From contig NC_014041.1 in NCBI RefSeq assembly GCF_000023465.1, positions 1,323,001 to 1,387,000 of the forward strand: 64,000 nucleotides of DNA. Reading direction: 5' to 3'. Position 1 is the stretch's first letter. Each line of letters opens with the position of its first letter. The notes beneath the pieces are model-generated. The model did no database searches. It was given only the letters and a program-made list of their open reading frames with translations, and was not told the DNA's origin. Origin of the DNA: Zunongwangia profunda SM-A87. Its GTDB lineage: Bacteria; Bacteroidota; Bacteroidia; Flavobacteriales; Flavobacteriaceae. Both the position numbers and the translations under genes were made by a program. Shown one piece after another: positions 1 through 8,983 of this stretch.

Positions 1-2064
1 ACATTTCATTCAGTTTTTGCCAAGATTTTGCGCTTTGAGGCAGATAAATTAGGTTACCCTTCTAATTTTACAATCTATGATACTCAGGATTCGCAAAGTG
101 TGATTAGGGCGATCATCAAAGATATGCAGCTTGATAAAGATGTTTATAAGTATAAACAGGTTTATAGCCGTATTTCGTCTTATAAAAACAGTTTGATTAC
201 CGTAAAAGCCTATTTTAACAATCCAGAATTGATGGAGGCCGATGCAATGAGCAAAAAGCCGAGAATGGGCGATATTTATCAGGAATATGTGCAGCGTTGT
301 TTTAAAGCCGGGGCGATGGATTTTGATGATTTATTGCTAAAAACCAATGAGCTTTTAAACCGTTTTCCTGAAGTGCTTCAAAAATACCAGAATCGTTTTC
401 GCTATATTCTGGTAGATGAGTATCAGGATACCAATCACTCACAGTATTTAATTGTAAAAGCCCTGTCTGACAAATTTCAGAATATTTGTGTGGTTGGGGA
501 CGATGCACAAAGTATCTATGCTTTCCGCGGTGCGAATATTAATAATATCCTGAATTTCCAGAAAGATTACGATGGAGTTGAAATGTACCGTTTAGAACAA
601 AATTACCGCTCTACCGGAAATATTGTTAATGCTGCAAACTCAATAATCGATAAAAACCAAACCAAACTTGACAAAGTGGTTTGGACAGCAAATGATGATG
701 GTCCAAAAATAGTGGTAAACCGATTATTAACCGATGGTGAAGAAGGCCGATTTGTAGCGAGTTCGATTTTTGAGAATAAGATGCAACAGCAAATGGCTAA
801 TGGCGATTTTGCAATTTTGTATCGAACCAATGCACAAAGTAGGGCAATGGAAGATGCTCTGCGAAAGAAAGATATTCCCTATCGAATTTATGGAGGTTTA
901 TCTTTTTACCAGCGTAAAGAAATAAAGGACGTTCTGTCCTATTTACGTTTATTGATTAATCCAAAAGATGAGGAAGCCTTGAAGCGGGTGATTAATTATC
1001 CTGCCCGGGGTATTGGAGCCACAACCATGGATAGATTGAGTATCGCTGCCAATAAATATGGGAAATCGATCTTTGAGGTTTTGGAAAATCTGGATCACCT
1101 TCCCGAACTTAAGATCACTAAAAGCACACGTACCAAGCTGGATAATTTTGTAAATATGATCAAACATTTTACAATTTTGGCGCAGAATGCCGATGCTTTT
1201 ACGGTTGCTGATACGGTTACCAAAAAAACCGGACTGGTCCAGGAATTAAAAAAGGATGGCACACCCGAAGGAATTGCCAGAATTGAAAATATTGAAGAAT
1301 TATTAAACGGGATTAAAGATTTTGTTGAAGAACAAAAAGAGTTGGCTGATGCTAATGGATCGATAGCTGAATTTTTAGAAGATGTGGCGCTGGCAACAGA
1401 TATGGATAAGGATACCGAAGATGAAGATCGTGTAGCGCTAATGACCATTCACCTGGCGAAAGGATTAGAGTTCCCTTATGTGTATATTGTTGGAATGGAA
1501 GAAGATCTGTTTCCTTCGGCAATGAGTATGAATACTCGATCTGAGTTGGAAGAAGAACGCCGTTTATTCTATGTTGCAGTGACCAGAGCAGAGAAACAGG
1601 CGTTTTTAACCTATACGCAAAGCCGATATCGTTGGGGGAAATTAGTAGATGCCGAACCAAGCCGGTTTATTGAGGAAATCGATGATAAGTATTTGGATTA
1701 TATGATTCCGCAGGATGATTATAAATATAAGCCGCTTATCAATACAGATATTTTTGGCGACGAAGTTGATAAATCTAAATTACGCCAAACCAAACCAAAA
1801 GCAGGAACGCCACCTGCGCATAAGCCAACTGAAGAACAGCTAAGAAAACTAAGAAAGTTAAGACCGGCAGCTTCAGAGCCCGAGAAAGCCTCAAATGCTA
1901 TTCAACTTGACGTTGGGAACGAGGTAGAACATATGCGTTTTGGTAAAGGAAAAGTTTTGGGGATAGAAGGTGTTGGCCAGGATAAAAAAGCCGAAATCGA
2001 TTTTGAAAATGGAGGCATCAAAAAACTATTGCTAAGATTCGCTAAATTGAATATACTGAAGTAA
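1..2064 (+). CDS. UvrD/PcrA-type ATP-dependent DNA helicase, 5' end outside the window
   Basis: Superfamily 1A 3'-5' DNA helicase of DNA repair and replication restart. The reading frame is open from base 1 (TFHSVFAKILR, a conserved SF1 segment), so the N-terminus with Walker A is missing and the TTG at 28 is not the start. Visible motifs are II (LVDEYQDTNHSQY), III (VVGDDAQSIYAFRGA), IV (EQNYRST), V (TIHLAKGLEFPYVYIVG) and VI (VAVTRAEKQAFLTY). The C-terminus (VEHMRFGKGKVLGIEG...) is the Tudor-like RNA polymerase-interacting domain found in PcrA/UvrD. The channel gene starts 3 nt after the stop, so the two may be co-transcribed. UvrD and PcrA cannot be told apart from this fragment. Confidence 0.95.
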   Translation, partial: TFHSVFAKILRFEADKLGYPSNFTIYDTQDSQSVIRAIIKDMQLDKDVYKYKQVYSRISSYKNSLITVKAYFNNPELMEADAMSKKPRMGDIYQEYVQRCFKAGAMDFDDLLLKTNELLNRFPEVLQKYQNRFRYILVDEYQDTNHSQYLIVKALSDKFQNICVVGDDAQSIYAFRGANINNILNFQKDYDGVEMYRLEQNYRSTGNIVNAANSIIDKNQTKLDKVVWTANDDGPKIVVNRLLTDGEEGRFVASSIFENKMQQQMANGDFAILYRTNAQSRAMEDALRKKDIPYRIYGGLSFYQRKEIKDVLSYLRLLINPKDEEALKRVINYPARGIGATTMDRLSIAANKYGKSIFEVLENLDHLPELKITKSTRTKLDNFVNMIKHFTILAQNADAFTVADTVTKKTGLVQELKKDGTPEGIARIENIEELLNGIKDFVEEQKELADANGSIAEFLEDVALATDMDKDTEDEDRVALMTIHLAKGLEFPYVYIVGMEEDLFPSAMSMNTRSELEEERRLFYVAVTRAEKQAFLTYTQSRYRWGKLVDAEPSRFIEEIDDKYLDYMIPQDDYKYKPLINTDIFGDEVDKSKLRQTKPKAGTPPAHKPTEEQLRKLRKLRPAASEPEKASNAIQLDVGNEVEHMRFGKGKVLGIEGVGQDKKAEIDFENGGIKKLLLRFAKLNILK

Positions 2065-2067
2065 TAA

Positions 2068-2682
2068 ATGGTCATAGCAAATATTATTGTAAGTCTTCTT
2101 TCAATATTTAGCATAGTTCTGCTATCCATAACATTTTTTATTCCGGTCGAATCAGAATTATATAAACTCATTGGCTATTTTGATTTTCTACTGTGTATAG
2201 TTTTTCTGTGCGATTTTTTTTCACAGTTGTTTGTTGCTAAAAGTAAATGGAAATACTTCTATACTGTTGGATGGCTTGATCTCTTGTCTTCTATACCGAT
2301 TATTTACCAATTCAGGTTTATCAGGGTTTTTAGGATTTTTAGGGTGCTGCGAATCATAAAGTCAATAAAATTATTGATCATTTTCATAAAAAAGAACAAA
2401 GCAACATCGCTTTATGGGTTTATAGTATTTTCTGCCTTTATCACTTTAGTGCTATGTACAACCGCAGTACTGTATATAGAAAAAGACGTAGGCAACATTA
2501 AAACTGCTGAAGATGCCCTATGGTGGAGTTTTGTGACAATTACAACGGTAGGTTATGGAGATTTATATCCGGTGACCAATATAGGTAAAGTACTTGCGGC
2601 TATTCTTATTTTTTGTGGTATAGCTTCTTTTGGTGCAGTAATCTCTTTTGTAAATAGATTAGCCAGTTCGTTTAGGGATTAA
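2068..2682 (+). CDS. Voltage-gated-type potassium/ion channel protein
   Basis: A 204-residue inner-membrane cation channel with six-helix layout. Hydrophobic segments fill residues 1-75. An S4-like helix follows with regularly spaced arginines (RFIRVFRIFRVLRIIKSIK, about 80-100). Then come a further helix, the pore loop with selectivity filter TITTVGYGDLYP (about 160-172) and a last helix. The filter TVGYGD indicates K+ selectivity by family knowledge. No cytoplasmic RCK/TrkA domain is present, and the protein ends soon after S6. It follows the helicase gene by 3 nt with no visible promoter. Gating behaviour cannot be read from sequence. Confidence 0.9.
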   Translation: MVIANIIVSLLSIFSIVLLSITFFIPVESELYKLIGYFDFLLCIVFLCDFFSQLFVAKSKWKYFYTVGWLDLLSSIPIIYQFRFIRVFRIFRVLRIIKSIKLLIIFIKKNKATSLYGFIVFSAFITLVLCTTAVLYIEKDVGNIKTAEDALWWSFVTITTVGYGDLYPVTNIGKVLAAILIFCGIASFGAVISFVNRLASSFRD

Positions 2683-2898
2683 ATTTCTTCTTTAATTAAG
2701 ATACAATAGGTTAGTAATGTTTAGAATAGAACTTTAGGCTAATTTCATTATGATCTTTGGCTTGAAAATTTCTCTGCTTTATTCTAACTTTACTTCTTTT
2801 AATGATTAGTTAATTACTCCAGCATCTAGTTTTCGAGTTAAACTTGTGTTATTCAGATTCGCCAAATGCGGCTTTCTTTTTATCTTCAAAAGAAAAAG

Positions 2899-3111
2899 AT
2901 GATTCAGAAAGGAAGTAAGGTTAAATGGGAATGGGGTAATGGCACCGCCACCGGTAAAGTAACTGAAACTTATACCAAGGAAGTGACAAAAACTATTGAT
3001 GGAAGTAAAATTACCCGTAAAGGAGAACAGGGAAATAAAGCCCTTTATATCGAGCAGGAAGACGGTAGTAACGTCCTTAAGCTAGAAAAAGAAGTTGAAA
3101 AAGCTGATTAA
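2899..3111 (+). CDS. DUF2945 small Tudor-like domain protein
   Basis: A 70-residue cytoplasmic protein. The start is placed at MIQKGSKVKWEWGNGTATGKV because the family's conserved KGxxVxWxxGxGxAxGkV segment begins there; an in-frame ATG at 2866 would add an unconserved basic leader. DUF2945 is annotated as a 'hypervirulence-associated protein, TUDOR domain', but its bacterial role is unknown. It ends 2 nt before the Sua5-family gene, suggesting one transcript. The 216 bp upstream (2683-2898) shows no convincing promoter or hairpin. Confidence 0.75.
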   Translation: MIQKGSKVKWEWGNGTATGKVTETYTKEVTKTIDGSKITRKGEQGNKALYIEQEDGSNVLKLEKEVEKAD

Positions 3112-3113
3112 AA

Positions 3114-3734
3114 ATGGCAGAAATTATTCGTATTTATAACGAAAATCCAAATCCGCGTGAAATTACCAAAGTGGTAAAAACCCTTCGAAATGGCGGACTA
3201 GTTATTTACCCTACCGATACCGTGTATGGGTTGGGTTGTGATATCACCAATAATTCGGCGTTAGAAAAGATCGCTCAAATTAAAGGAGTCAAACTAGAAA
3301 AAGCTAATTTTAGTTTTATTTGTCACGATCTTAGTAATCTTTCAGATTATGTAAAGCAAATCGATACCTCGACTTTTAAAATACTGAAACGTTGTTTACC
3401 TGGTCCTTATACTTTTATCCTGCCGGGAAATAATAATCTGCCTACGGTATTTAAGAAAAAGAAAACGGTAGGTATAAGAGTTCCCGATAACAATATTTGT
3501 AGAGCTATCGTAGCAGAGCTTGGTAATCCTATCGTTTCTACCTCTATTAGAGATGAAGATGAGGTGATAGAATATACCACAGATCCTGAGTTAATTCAGG
3601 AAAAATGGGATAATCTGGTAGATATCGTGATTGATGGTGGTTATGGTGATAACATACCAAGTACGGTAATCGACTTAACAACAGATCAACCTGAAGTAGT
3701 TAGAGAAGGTAAAGGAAGCTTAGAAATTATGTAA
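3114..3734 (+). CDS. L-threonylcarbamoyladenylate synthase family (Sua5/YciO/YrdC)
   Basis: A 206-residue single YrdC-domain protein. Members make threonylcarbamoyl-AMP from threonine, bicarbonate and ATP for the t6A37 modification of ANN-decoding tRNAs. Visible features are GGLVIYPTDTVYGLGCD near residues 27-43, KGVKLEKANFSFICHDLS with the conserved basic cluster, and the PGPYTFILPGNN strand (the family's PGP(Y/F)T(F/L)IL). The C-terminal PSTVIDLTTDQPEVVREGKG is also typical. There is no extra Sua5 C-terminal domain, and the KxE-type wording around residue 60 leans to the YciO branch, for which enzymatic activity is less certain. Translated right behind the DUF2945 gene. Confidence 0.88.
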   Translation: MAEIIRIYNENPNPREITKVVKTLRNGGLVIYPTDTVYGLGCDITNNSALEKIAQIKGVKLEKANFSFICHDLSNLSDYVKQIDTSTFKILKRCLPGPYTFILPGNNNLPTVFKKKKTVGIRVPDNNICRAIVAELGNPIVSTSIRDEDEVIEYTTDPELIQEKWDNLVDIVIDGGYGDNIPSTVIDLTTDQPEVVREGKGSLEIM

Positions 3735-3947
3735 ATAAGACCTTCGTTATATTATGATTATCGATAGCAGCTAAAAATAGCACTCTTTTTATTGTAACAG
3801 CTAAATACTATATGACTGGATCTTGATGATTATCACAACACCTCGAAGTCTTAAAATTGTAAAATGGTTTTCTTTTTAATACCCTAGAAGATTTTAATCA
3901 GGTGCTTGTTTACTTTGAAACTTTTGGAGTGAATAACAAATTAAAAA

Positions 3948-3992
3948 AAGTCGCTAAGCAGTTTTATTACTAAGCTTAGCGACTTCTTTTTT
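3948..3992. terminator. Bidirectional intrinsic terminator between sua5-like gene and clpB
   Basis: Perfect 12-bp stem AAGTCGCTAAGC (3948-3959) / GCTTAGCGACTT (3974-3985) with a 14-nt loop. T-rich tracts flank both sides (CTTTTTT on +; T7 on -), so it can end both convergent transcripts. Confidence 0.9.
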
Positions 3993-4013
3993 AATTCATC
4001 TTTCTCCTGTTTT

Positions 4014-6620
4014 TTATTCAGATGCTTTCAATTCTTCCTGATTTCTAAATACCAAGTGGTCATCAAATTCATCTAACAGGATGATACTATCGGTATGAAT
4101 ATGACCAGAAAGGATTTCTTTCGATAGTTTATTCAATACTTCTTTTTGTACCGTTCTCTTTACCGGTCTTGCACCAAATTGTGGGTCGAAACCGCGTTTA
4201 GCTAAGAATGCCAGTGCCTGCTCTGTAGCATCTAAAACAATATTCTGTTTGGCTAGCATTTTCTTTACTCCCTTTAATTGCAGATCGACAATTCGTTTAA
4301 TGTCTTTCTGGGTTAAAGGTGAGAACATCACAATGTCATCGATACGGTTTATAAATTCTGGTCGTACACTTTGTTTTAGTAAAGCAAGTACTTCAGTTTT
4401 GGCTGCTTCCATCGCTGTTTCAATATCCTGAATAGCCTCAAATTTATCCTGGATAATCTGGCTTCCCATATTAGAAGTCATAATGATGATTGTATTCTTA
4501 AAATCAGCCAGGCGTCCTTTATTGTCTGTTAGTCGGCCTTCATCCAATACCTGTAAAAGGATATTGAAAGTGTCTGGATGCGCTTTTTCGATCTCATCCA
4601 AAAGTACCACTGAATAAGGTTTACGTCTCACCGCTTCGGTTAACTGTCCGCCTTCATCATAGCCAACGTATCCCGGAGGTGCACCTACTAATCGGCTTAC
4701 CGAGTGGCGCTCCTGGTATTCACTCATGTCGATTCTGGTCATTGCCGATTCATCATCGAATAAATATTCGGCCAGTGCTTTCGCTAATTCGGTTTTACCC
4801 ACACCTGTGGTTCCCAGGAATAAGAAAGATCCAATGGGTCGATTTTGATCCTGTAATCCGGCGCGGCTTCTACGCACAGCATCGCTTACCGCCACGATTG
4901 CTTCTTCCTGTCCTACTACACGGCGGTGCAGTTCTTCTTCTAATCGAAGCAATTTCTCCCGCTCGCTTTGCAGCATTTTAGTTACCGGAATCCCCGTCCA
5001 TTTCGCAACTACTTCAGCGATATCATCATTGGTAACTTCCTCCTGAATTAAAGACTTCCCGCTTTCTCTTTCCTTAACTTCTTTTTGAAGACGTTCCAGT
5101 TTTTCCTGAGCTTCTTTTATTTTACCATAACGTAATTCGGCTACTTTCCCATAGTCGCCTTCACGTTCGGCTCGTTCGGCTTCCAGCTTATATTCCTCGA
5201 TTTCAGCTTTCGCACCCTGGATATTATCGACAACTTCTTTTTCGTTTTTCCATTGTGCGTGGATTTCATTACGTTCTTCTTTAAGATTCGCTAAATCTGC
5301 CCGTAAAGATTTTAATTTCGCTTCATCTTTTTCGCGCTTAATAGCTTCGATCTCAATTTCAAGTTGCATGATCTTACGGTCCAGCACATCTAACTCTTCC
5401 GGTTTAGAGTTAATTTCCATACGAAGTTTAGATGCCGCTTCATCCATTAGGTCGATGGCCTTATCAGGTAAAAAACGGTTGGTAATATAACGTTGCGATA
5501 ATTCTACCGCGGCAATAATTGCCTCATCTTTAATCCTTACTTTATGATGTTGCTCGTATTTATCTTTAATACCTCTAAGAATGGAGATTGCACTTTCGGT
5601 ATCTGGTTCTTCTACCATCACTTTCTGAAAACGTCGCTCTAAAGCTTTATCTTTTTCAAAATACTTCTGATATTCATCTAAAGTGGTAGCTCCAATGGCT
5701 CTTAGTTCTCCACGAGCTAAAGCAGGTTTTAGAATATTTGCAGCATCCATAGCCCCCTGGCCACCACCGGCCCCAACAAGCGTGTGGATCTCGTCAATAA
5801 ATAATACGATATTACCATCGCTACCGGTTACCTCTTTTATTACCGCTTTTAATCTTTCTTCAAATTCTCCTTTAAATTTAGCTCCGGCAATTAATGCCCC
5901 CATATCTAAAGAAAATATTTGTTTTTCTTTTAAGTTTTCTGGTACGTCACCAGCTACAATTCGGTGTGCTAAACCTTCAGCAATCGCCGTTTTACCGGTC
6001 CCCGGTTCACCTACCAACATGGGATTATTTTTGGTTCTTCGGGATAAGATTTGTAAAATTCGGCGTATTTCTTCATCCCTGCCAATCACCGGATCCAGTT
6101 TTCCGGTTTCGGCTAGATGGTTAAGGTTTTTTGCATATTTGTTTAAGGAATTGTAGGTTTCTTCAGCGCTTTGTGAAGTTACGCGATCTCCTTTTCTTAA
6201 TTCTTCGATGGCTGCTTTTAAGCCTTTTTCTGTAGCACCCTGATCTTTTAATATTTGCGCTACTTTACTTGAAGACTTAAATATCGCTAATATTAAATGT
6301 TCAATAGAAACATATTCATCGTTCATTTTCTTAGCAATACCCGATGCTTCGTTTACCGTTTTACCGGCTTCCCGACTCAAGATGATATCGCCGCCGCTAA
6401 CTTTAGGGAAACTCTGAAGGGTATTGTCCAGAATTTGATTAAAAAGATTAACGTTAATGTTCAGTTTTTTTAGCAAAAATGGCGTTACATTTTCGTCTAC
6501 CGTAGTAATCGCTTTGAACAAATGTTCGTTTTCAATTTGCTGATGGCCCATCTCCTGAGCAAGCTGTTGTGCCTGCTGGATCGCCTCCTGTGATTTTATG
6601 GTGAAATTATTAAAGTTCAT
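4014..6620 (-). CDS. clpB: ATP-dependent disaggregase ClpB
   Basis: An 868-residue Hsp100 chaperone of standard length. It works with DnaK/DnaJ/GrpE to pull polypeptides out of aggregates. In order: Clp N-domain with two repeats (1-150), NBD1 with Walker A GEPGTGKT and Walker B LFIDEIHT, the coiled-coil M-domain (about 400-530, Glu/Lys/Arg-rich), NBD2 with Walker A GTTGVGKT and VVLLDEIEKAHP, and the small D2 domain with GARPVKRTVQ. The M-domain and absence of an IGF loop distinguish it from ClpA/ClpC. In the 182-bp gap to the divergent ytxJ, no CIRCE-type inverted repeat was seen, so its heat-shock control is not evident here. Confidence 0.98.
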   Translation of the reverse strand: MNFNNFTIKSQEAIQQAQQLAQEMGHQQIENEHLFKAITTVDENVTPFLLKKLNINVNLFNQILDNTLQSFPKVSGGDIILSREAGKTVNEASGIAKKMNDEYVSIEHLILAIFKSSSKVAQILKDQGATEKGLKAAIEELRKGDRVTSQSAEETYNSLNKYAKNLNHLAETGKLDPVIGRDEEIRRILQILSRRTKNNPMLVGEPGTGKTAIAEGLAHRIVAGDVPENLKEKQIFSLDMGALIAGAKFKGEFEERLKAVIKEVTGSDGNIVLFIDEIHTLVGAGGGQGAMDAANILKPALARGELRAIGATTLDEYQKYFEKDKALERRFQKVMVEEPDTESAISILRGIKDKYEQHHKVRIKDEAIIAAVELSQRYITNRFLPDKAIDLMDEAASKLRMEINSKPEELDVLDRKIMQLEIEIEAIKREKDEAKLKSLRADLANLKEERNEIHAQWKNEKEVVDNIQGAKAEIEEYKLEAERAEREGDYGKVAELRYGKIKEAQEKLERLQKEVKERESGKSLIQEEVTNDDIAEVVAKWTGIPVTKMLQSEREKLLRLEEELHRRVVGQEEAIVAVSDAVRRSRAGLQDQNRPIGSFLFLGTTGVGKTELAKALAEYLFDDESAMTRIDMSEYQERHSVSRLVGAPPGYVGYDEGGQLTEAVRRKPYSVVLLDEIEKAHPDTFNILLQVLDEGRLTDNKGRLADFKNTIIIMTSNMGSQIIQDKFEAIQDIETAMEAAKTEVLALLKQSVRPEFINRIDDIVMFSPLTQKDIKRIVDLQLKGVKKMLAKQNIVLDATEQALAFLAKRGFDPQFGARPVKRTVQKEVLNKLSKEILSGHIHTDSIILLDEFDDHLVFRNQEELKASE

Positions 6621-6779
6621 TTTGTTTTATATTTTTTTAAATTCTAAATAGCAAATGCTATACCTTCCGAATAATTAGACAAAATGGCATTATTTTTATA
6701 AAATTTAAAGACAAATCGGCAGTTTTTGTGTTTATATTGAAAATCTTATATTGTGGAATAATCATCTGATTTTAAGCTG

Positions 6780-6787
6780 TATCTTTG
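6780..6787 (+). promoter_or_regulatory. Bacteroidota minus-7 element for ytxJ
   Basis: TATCTTTG matches TAnnTTTG and lies 15 nt before the ytxJ ATG. No clear TTG minus-33 element at the usual distance. Confidence 0.6.
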
Positions 6788-6802
6788 CAAAAAAATTGAA
6801 AT

Positions 6803-7195
6803 ATGGGAATTTTTGATAAAATGTTTGGTGGAGAAAAGGAATCGAAAAATGAATCTAAAATTAATTGGATTCCTTTAGTTGAAGTGACGCAATTAGAGGA
6901 AGCTATGCAGCAGTCTGAACAGCATCTTGTAGGGATTTTGAAACATTCTACGCGTTGTGGTATTAGTAAGATGGTGTTAAGACAATTTGAAAATTCTTAC
7001 GACCTTCCTAAAGAAGCTCCAGTTGATCTTTATTTTCTGGATTTGTTGAGTTATCGCGATATTTCTAATGAAATAGCCAAGCGTTTTAATGTAAGGCACG
7101 AGAGTCCTCAGCTTATTTTATTTCAACAAAAAAAAGTAGTTCATCATAGTTCTCATCAGGATATAGATGTAGAGAATCTTAAAGAATTTTTATAG
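6803..7195 (+). CDS. ytxJ: Bacillithiol system redox-active protein YtxJ
   Basis: A 130-residue thioredoxin-fold protein (DUF2847/YtxJ family), thought to act as a monothiol bacilliredoxin that removes bacillithiol from S-bacillithiolated proteins. The active-site region reads KHSTRCGISKMV (about residues 47-58), with one cysteine where thioredoxins have CxxC. The following VDLYFLDLLSYRDISNEIAKRFNVRHESPQLILF holds the cis-Pro strand (SPQ). The start is set by ATG after the minus-7 element at 6780. No bacillithiol biosynthesis gene is in the window, so use of bacillithiol is inferred from this gene alone. Confidence 0.88.
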   Translation: MGIFDKMFGGEKESKNESKINWIPLVEVTQLEEAMQQSEQHLVGILKHSTRCGISKMVLRQFENSYDLPKEAPVDLYFLDLLSYRDISNEIAKRFNVRHESPQLILFQQKKVVHHSSHQDIDVENLKEFL

Positions 7196-7281
7196 AATTT
7201 GAATATTTTATTTTTTTAAATTAAATTTAGAAACCTTTGTTAAAGATTATTAATCAATCTGGTGAAATATATGGCTATTTG

Positions 7282-7289
7282 TAATTTTG
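7282..7289 (+). promoter_or_regulatory. Minus-7 element before small charged protein gene
   Basis: TAATTTTG matches TAnnTTTG. A transcript from it would start near 7295, after the upstream in-frame ATT-type start at 7287, which supports the ATG at 7317. Confidence 0.5.
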
Positions 7290-7316
7290 ATCCAGAGAAA
7301 AAGATTAATTAAAGTT

Positions 7317-7529
7317 ATGGATAAAGAGATAGATTTTAAAGAACTCGAAAGAAGATGGGAAGCCATCAAAAAGGGTCAGGAAACTGAAAGACAAAAACGA
7401 GAGTTCCAGGATCACAGTGAAGCTATTTTGCCCGAAGATCGAAAGAATGGCGGTAGCATTGACGAAAAGAAAGCTGCAGAAGCGGCAATGCGTGAGTCGA
7501 GGGAATTTAGAAGCTATAGTCGAGTATAA
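7317..7529 (+). CDS. Small charged hypothetical protein
   Basis: Not recognised as a named family. A 70-residue soluble protein (MDKEIDFKELERRWEAIKKG...) rich in Glu, Lys and Arg and predicted helical throughout, with no signal peptide or membrane segment. Its own minus-7 element (7282) and a strong terminator (7533-7563) make it a self-contained transcription unit, which supports it being real. Start at ATG 7317 gives a leader of about 20 nt. Confidence 0.6.
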   Translation: MDKEIDFKELERRWEAIKKGQETERQKREFQDHSEAILPEDRKNGGSIDEKKAAEAAMRESREFRSYSRV

Positions 7530-7532
7530 AAT

Positions 7533-7563
7533 AAAAAAGCTGCCATGACCTGGCAGCTTTTTT
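7533..7563. terminator. Bidirectional intrinsic terminator
   Basis: Stem AAAAAAGCTGCCA / TGGCAGCTTTTTT (13 bp) with loop TGACC. A/T tracts on both sides serve the small gene (+) and fahA (-). Confidence 0.92.
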
Positions 7564-7585
7564 ATTATCAATATTAAGGTATAGC

Positions 7586-8875
7586 TTACTTTTTTTTTGG
7601 TTCGAAAACAGGTAATATTTTGGTGTTAATTTCACCAAAACCAATTCTTATGCTCTCATTTTCGCAGTAACCTTTCATAATTACGGTATCATTATCTTCT
7701 ATAAAACTGCGAAGACTACCATCTTTTAGTTGCACAGGTTTTTCCCCACGCCACGAAAGCTCTAACATACTTCCATAAGTATCTGGTGTTGGGCCAGAAA
7801 TGGTTCCTGAGGCCATCATATCTCCTGAGTTTACCGGGCATCCGTTAATAGTGTGATGGGCCAGTTGCTGACTCATATTCCAGTACAGATATTTGTAGTT
7901 TGTTTTGGATAGTAGATTTTCTTCTCCATTTTCAGGTTGTAAGAATACCTCAAGGTTGATGTCAAAACTTTTCTTTCCGGTATATTTTAAATAAGACATT
8001 AATTCTTTTTCCGGTTCAGGTCCTTTGGTTCTAAATGGCTCTAGAGCATCCATGGTGACAATCCAAGGAGAGATAGAAGAGGCAAAATTTTTGGCTAAAA
8101 AAGGGCCTAGCGGTGCATACTCCCATTTCTGGATGTCACGAGCACTCCAGTCATTAAACATCACCATACCAAAGATATAATCTTCAGCCTCGTCTACCGG
8201 GATAGGTTCGCCAAGCAAATTAGCATCTGTAGTGATAAAAGCCATTTCCATTTCGAAATCGATCTGCTTTGAAGGACCAAATACTGGCTCTTTAGCCCCT
8301 TCAGGCATGGTTTGCCCTTTTGGACGATGAATGGGAATGTGACTGGTAACTATAGAAGAGCTTCTACCATGATAGCCAACAGGGATATGTAGCCAGTTTG
8401 GCAAAAGTGCATTTTCTTTATCCCTAAACATACTGCCCACATTAGTAGCATGCTCTTTACTGGAATAAAAATCGGTATAATCGCCTACCTGCACCGGCAT
8501 TTGCATTTCGATTTCATCTAAAGTAAATAGTACGACATTGCGGTGCTCCTGATTGTTTTTTAATGCGTCATTCTTCTCGTCAAAAATTTCGGCAATACGA
8601 TTTCTCACCAAACGCCAGGTTTTTTTACCGTCTGAAATAAAATCATTTAAAGTATCCTGAAGAAAAATATCATCGGTTAAAGGAATACCTTCAAAATAAC
8701 CAAGTTGGTGTAAAGCGCCAAGATCGATAGCAAAGTCACCGATTCTCGTTCCGATAGTGATGATATCGTCTCTGGTTAAAAACACCCCAAAAGGAATATT
8801 CTGAATTGGAAAATCAGTGTTCTTGGGAATATCCAGCCAGGTTTTTCTTTTAGGATCGTTTGCAGTAATAGACAT
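7586..8875 (-). CDS. fahA: Fumarylacetoacetase
   Basis: A 429-residue enzyme, standard length for the two-domain family. It hydrolyses fumarylacetoacetate to fumarate and acetoacetate, the last step of tyrosine/phenylalanine degradation by the homogentisate route. The N-terminal SH3-like domain includes NIPFGVFLTRDD. The C-terminal FAH domain carries the metal and active-site region: FYSSKEHATNVG with the catalytic His, VGYHGRSSSIV, IDFEMEMAFITT, MVFNDWSARDIQKWEY and HTINGCPVNSGDMMASGTISGPT. It is divergent from glyA, with its own minus-7 element at 8910-8917. No other tyrosine-catabolic gene is adjacent. Confidence 0.97.
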   Translation of the reverse strand: MSITANDPKRKTWLDIPKNTDFPIQNIPFGVFLTRDDIITIGTRIGDFAIDLGALHQLGYFEGIPLTDDIFLQDTLNDFISDGKKTWRLVRNRIAEIFDEKNDALKNNQEHRNVVLFTLDEIEMQMPVQVGDYTDFYSSKEHATNVGSMFRDKENALLPNWLHIPVGYHGRSSSIVTSHIPIHRPKGQTMPEGAKEPVFGPSKQIDFEMEMAFITTDANLLGEPIPVDEAEDYIFGMVMFNDWSARDIQKWEYAPLGPFLAKNFASSISPWIVTMDALEPFRTKGPEPEKELMSYLKYTGKKSFDINLEVFLQPENGEENLLSKTNYKYLYWNMSQQLAHHTINGCPVNSGDMMASGTISGPTPDTYGSMLELSWRGEKPVQLKDGSLRSFIEDNDTVIMKGYCENESIRIGFGEINTKILPVFEPKKK

Positions 8876-8909
8876 AGAAAAATAAAAATTTGTTAAAATC
8901 TGATTGATT

Positions 8910-8917
8910 CAAATATA
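8910..8917 (-). promoter_or_regulatory. Minus-7 element for fahA
   Basis: On the minus strand TATATTTG matches TAnnTTTG, 34 nt before the fahA start codon. Confidence 0.6.
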
Positions 8918-8949
8918 TTATTTTCCTGTAATTAACCGAATGTATTTAT

Positions 8950-8957
8950 TACTTTTG
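8950..8957 (+). promoter_or_regulatory. Minus-7 element for glyA
   Basis: TACTTTTG matches TAnnTTTG, 26 nt before the glyA ATG. It lies back to back with the fahA element in a 108-bp divergent region. Confidence 0.6.
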
Positions 8958-8983
8958 ATGAATATTTAACGTAAATATTTAAG

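Noticed and set aside
5683..6156. Frames on the plus strand opposite clpB
   Set aside because: Antisense shadows of a certain ClpB gene, with no motif or start signal.
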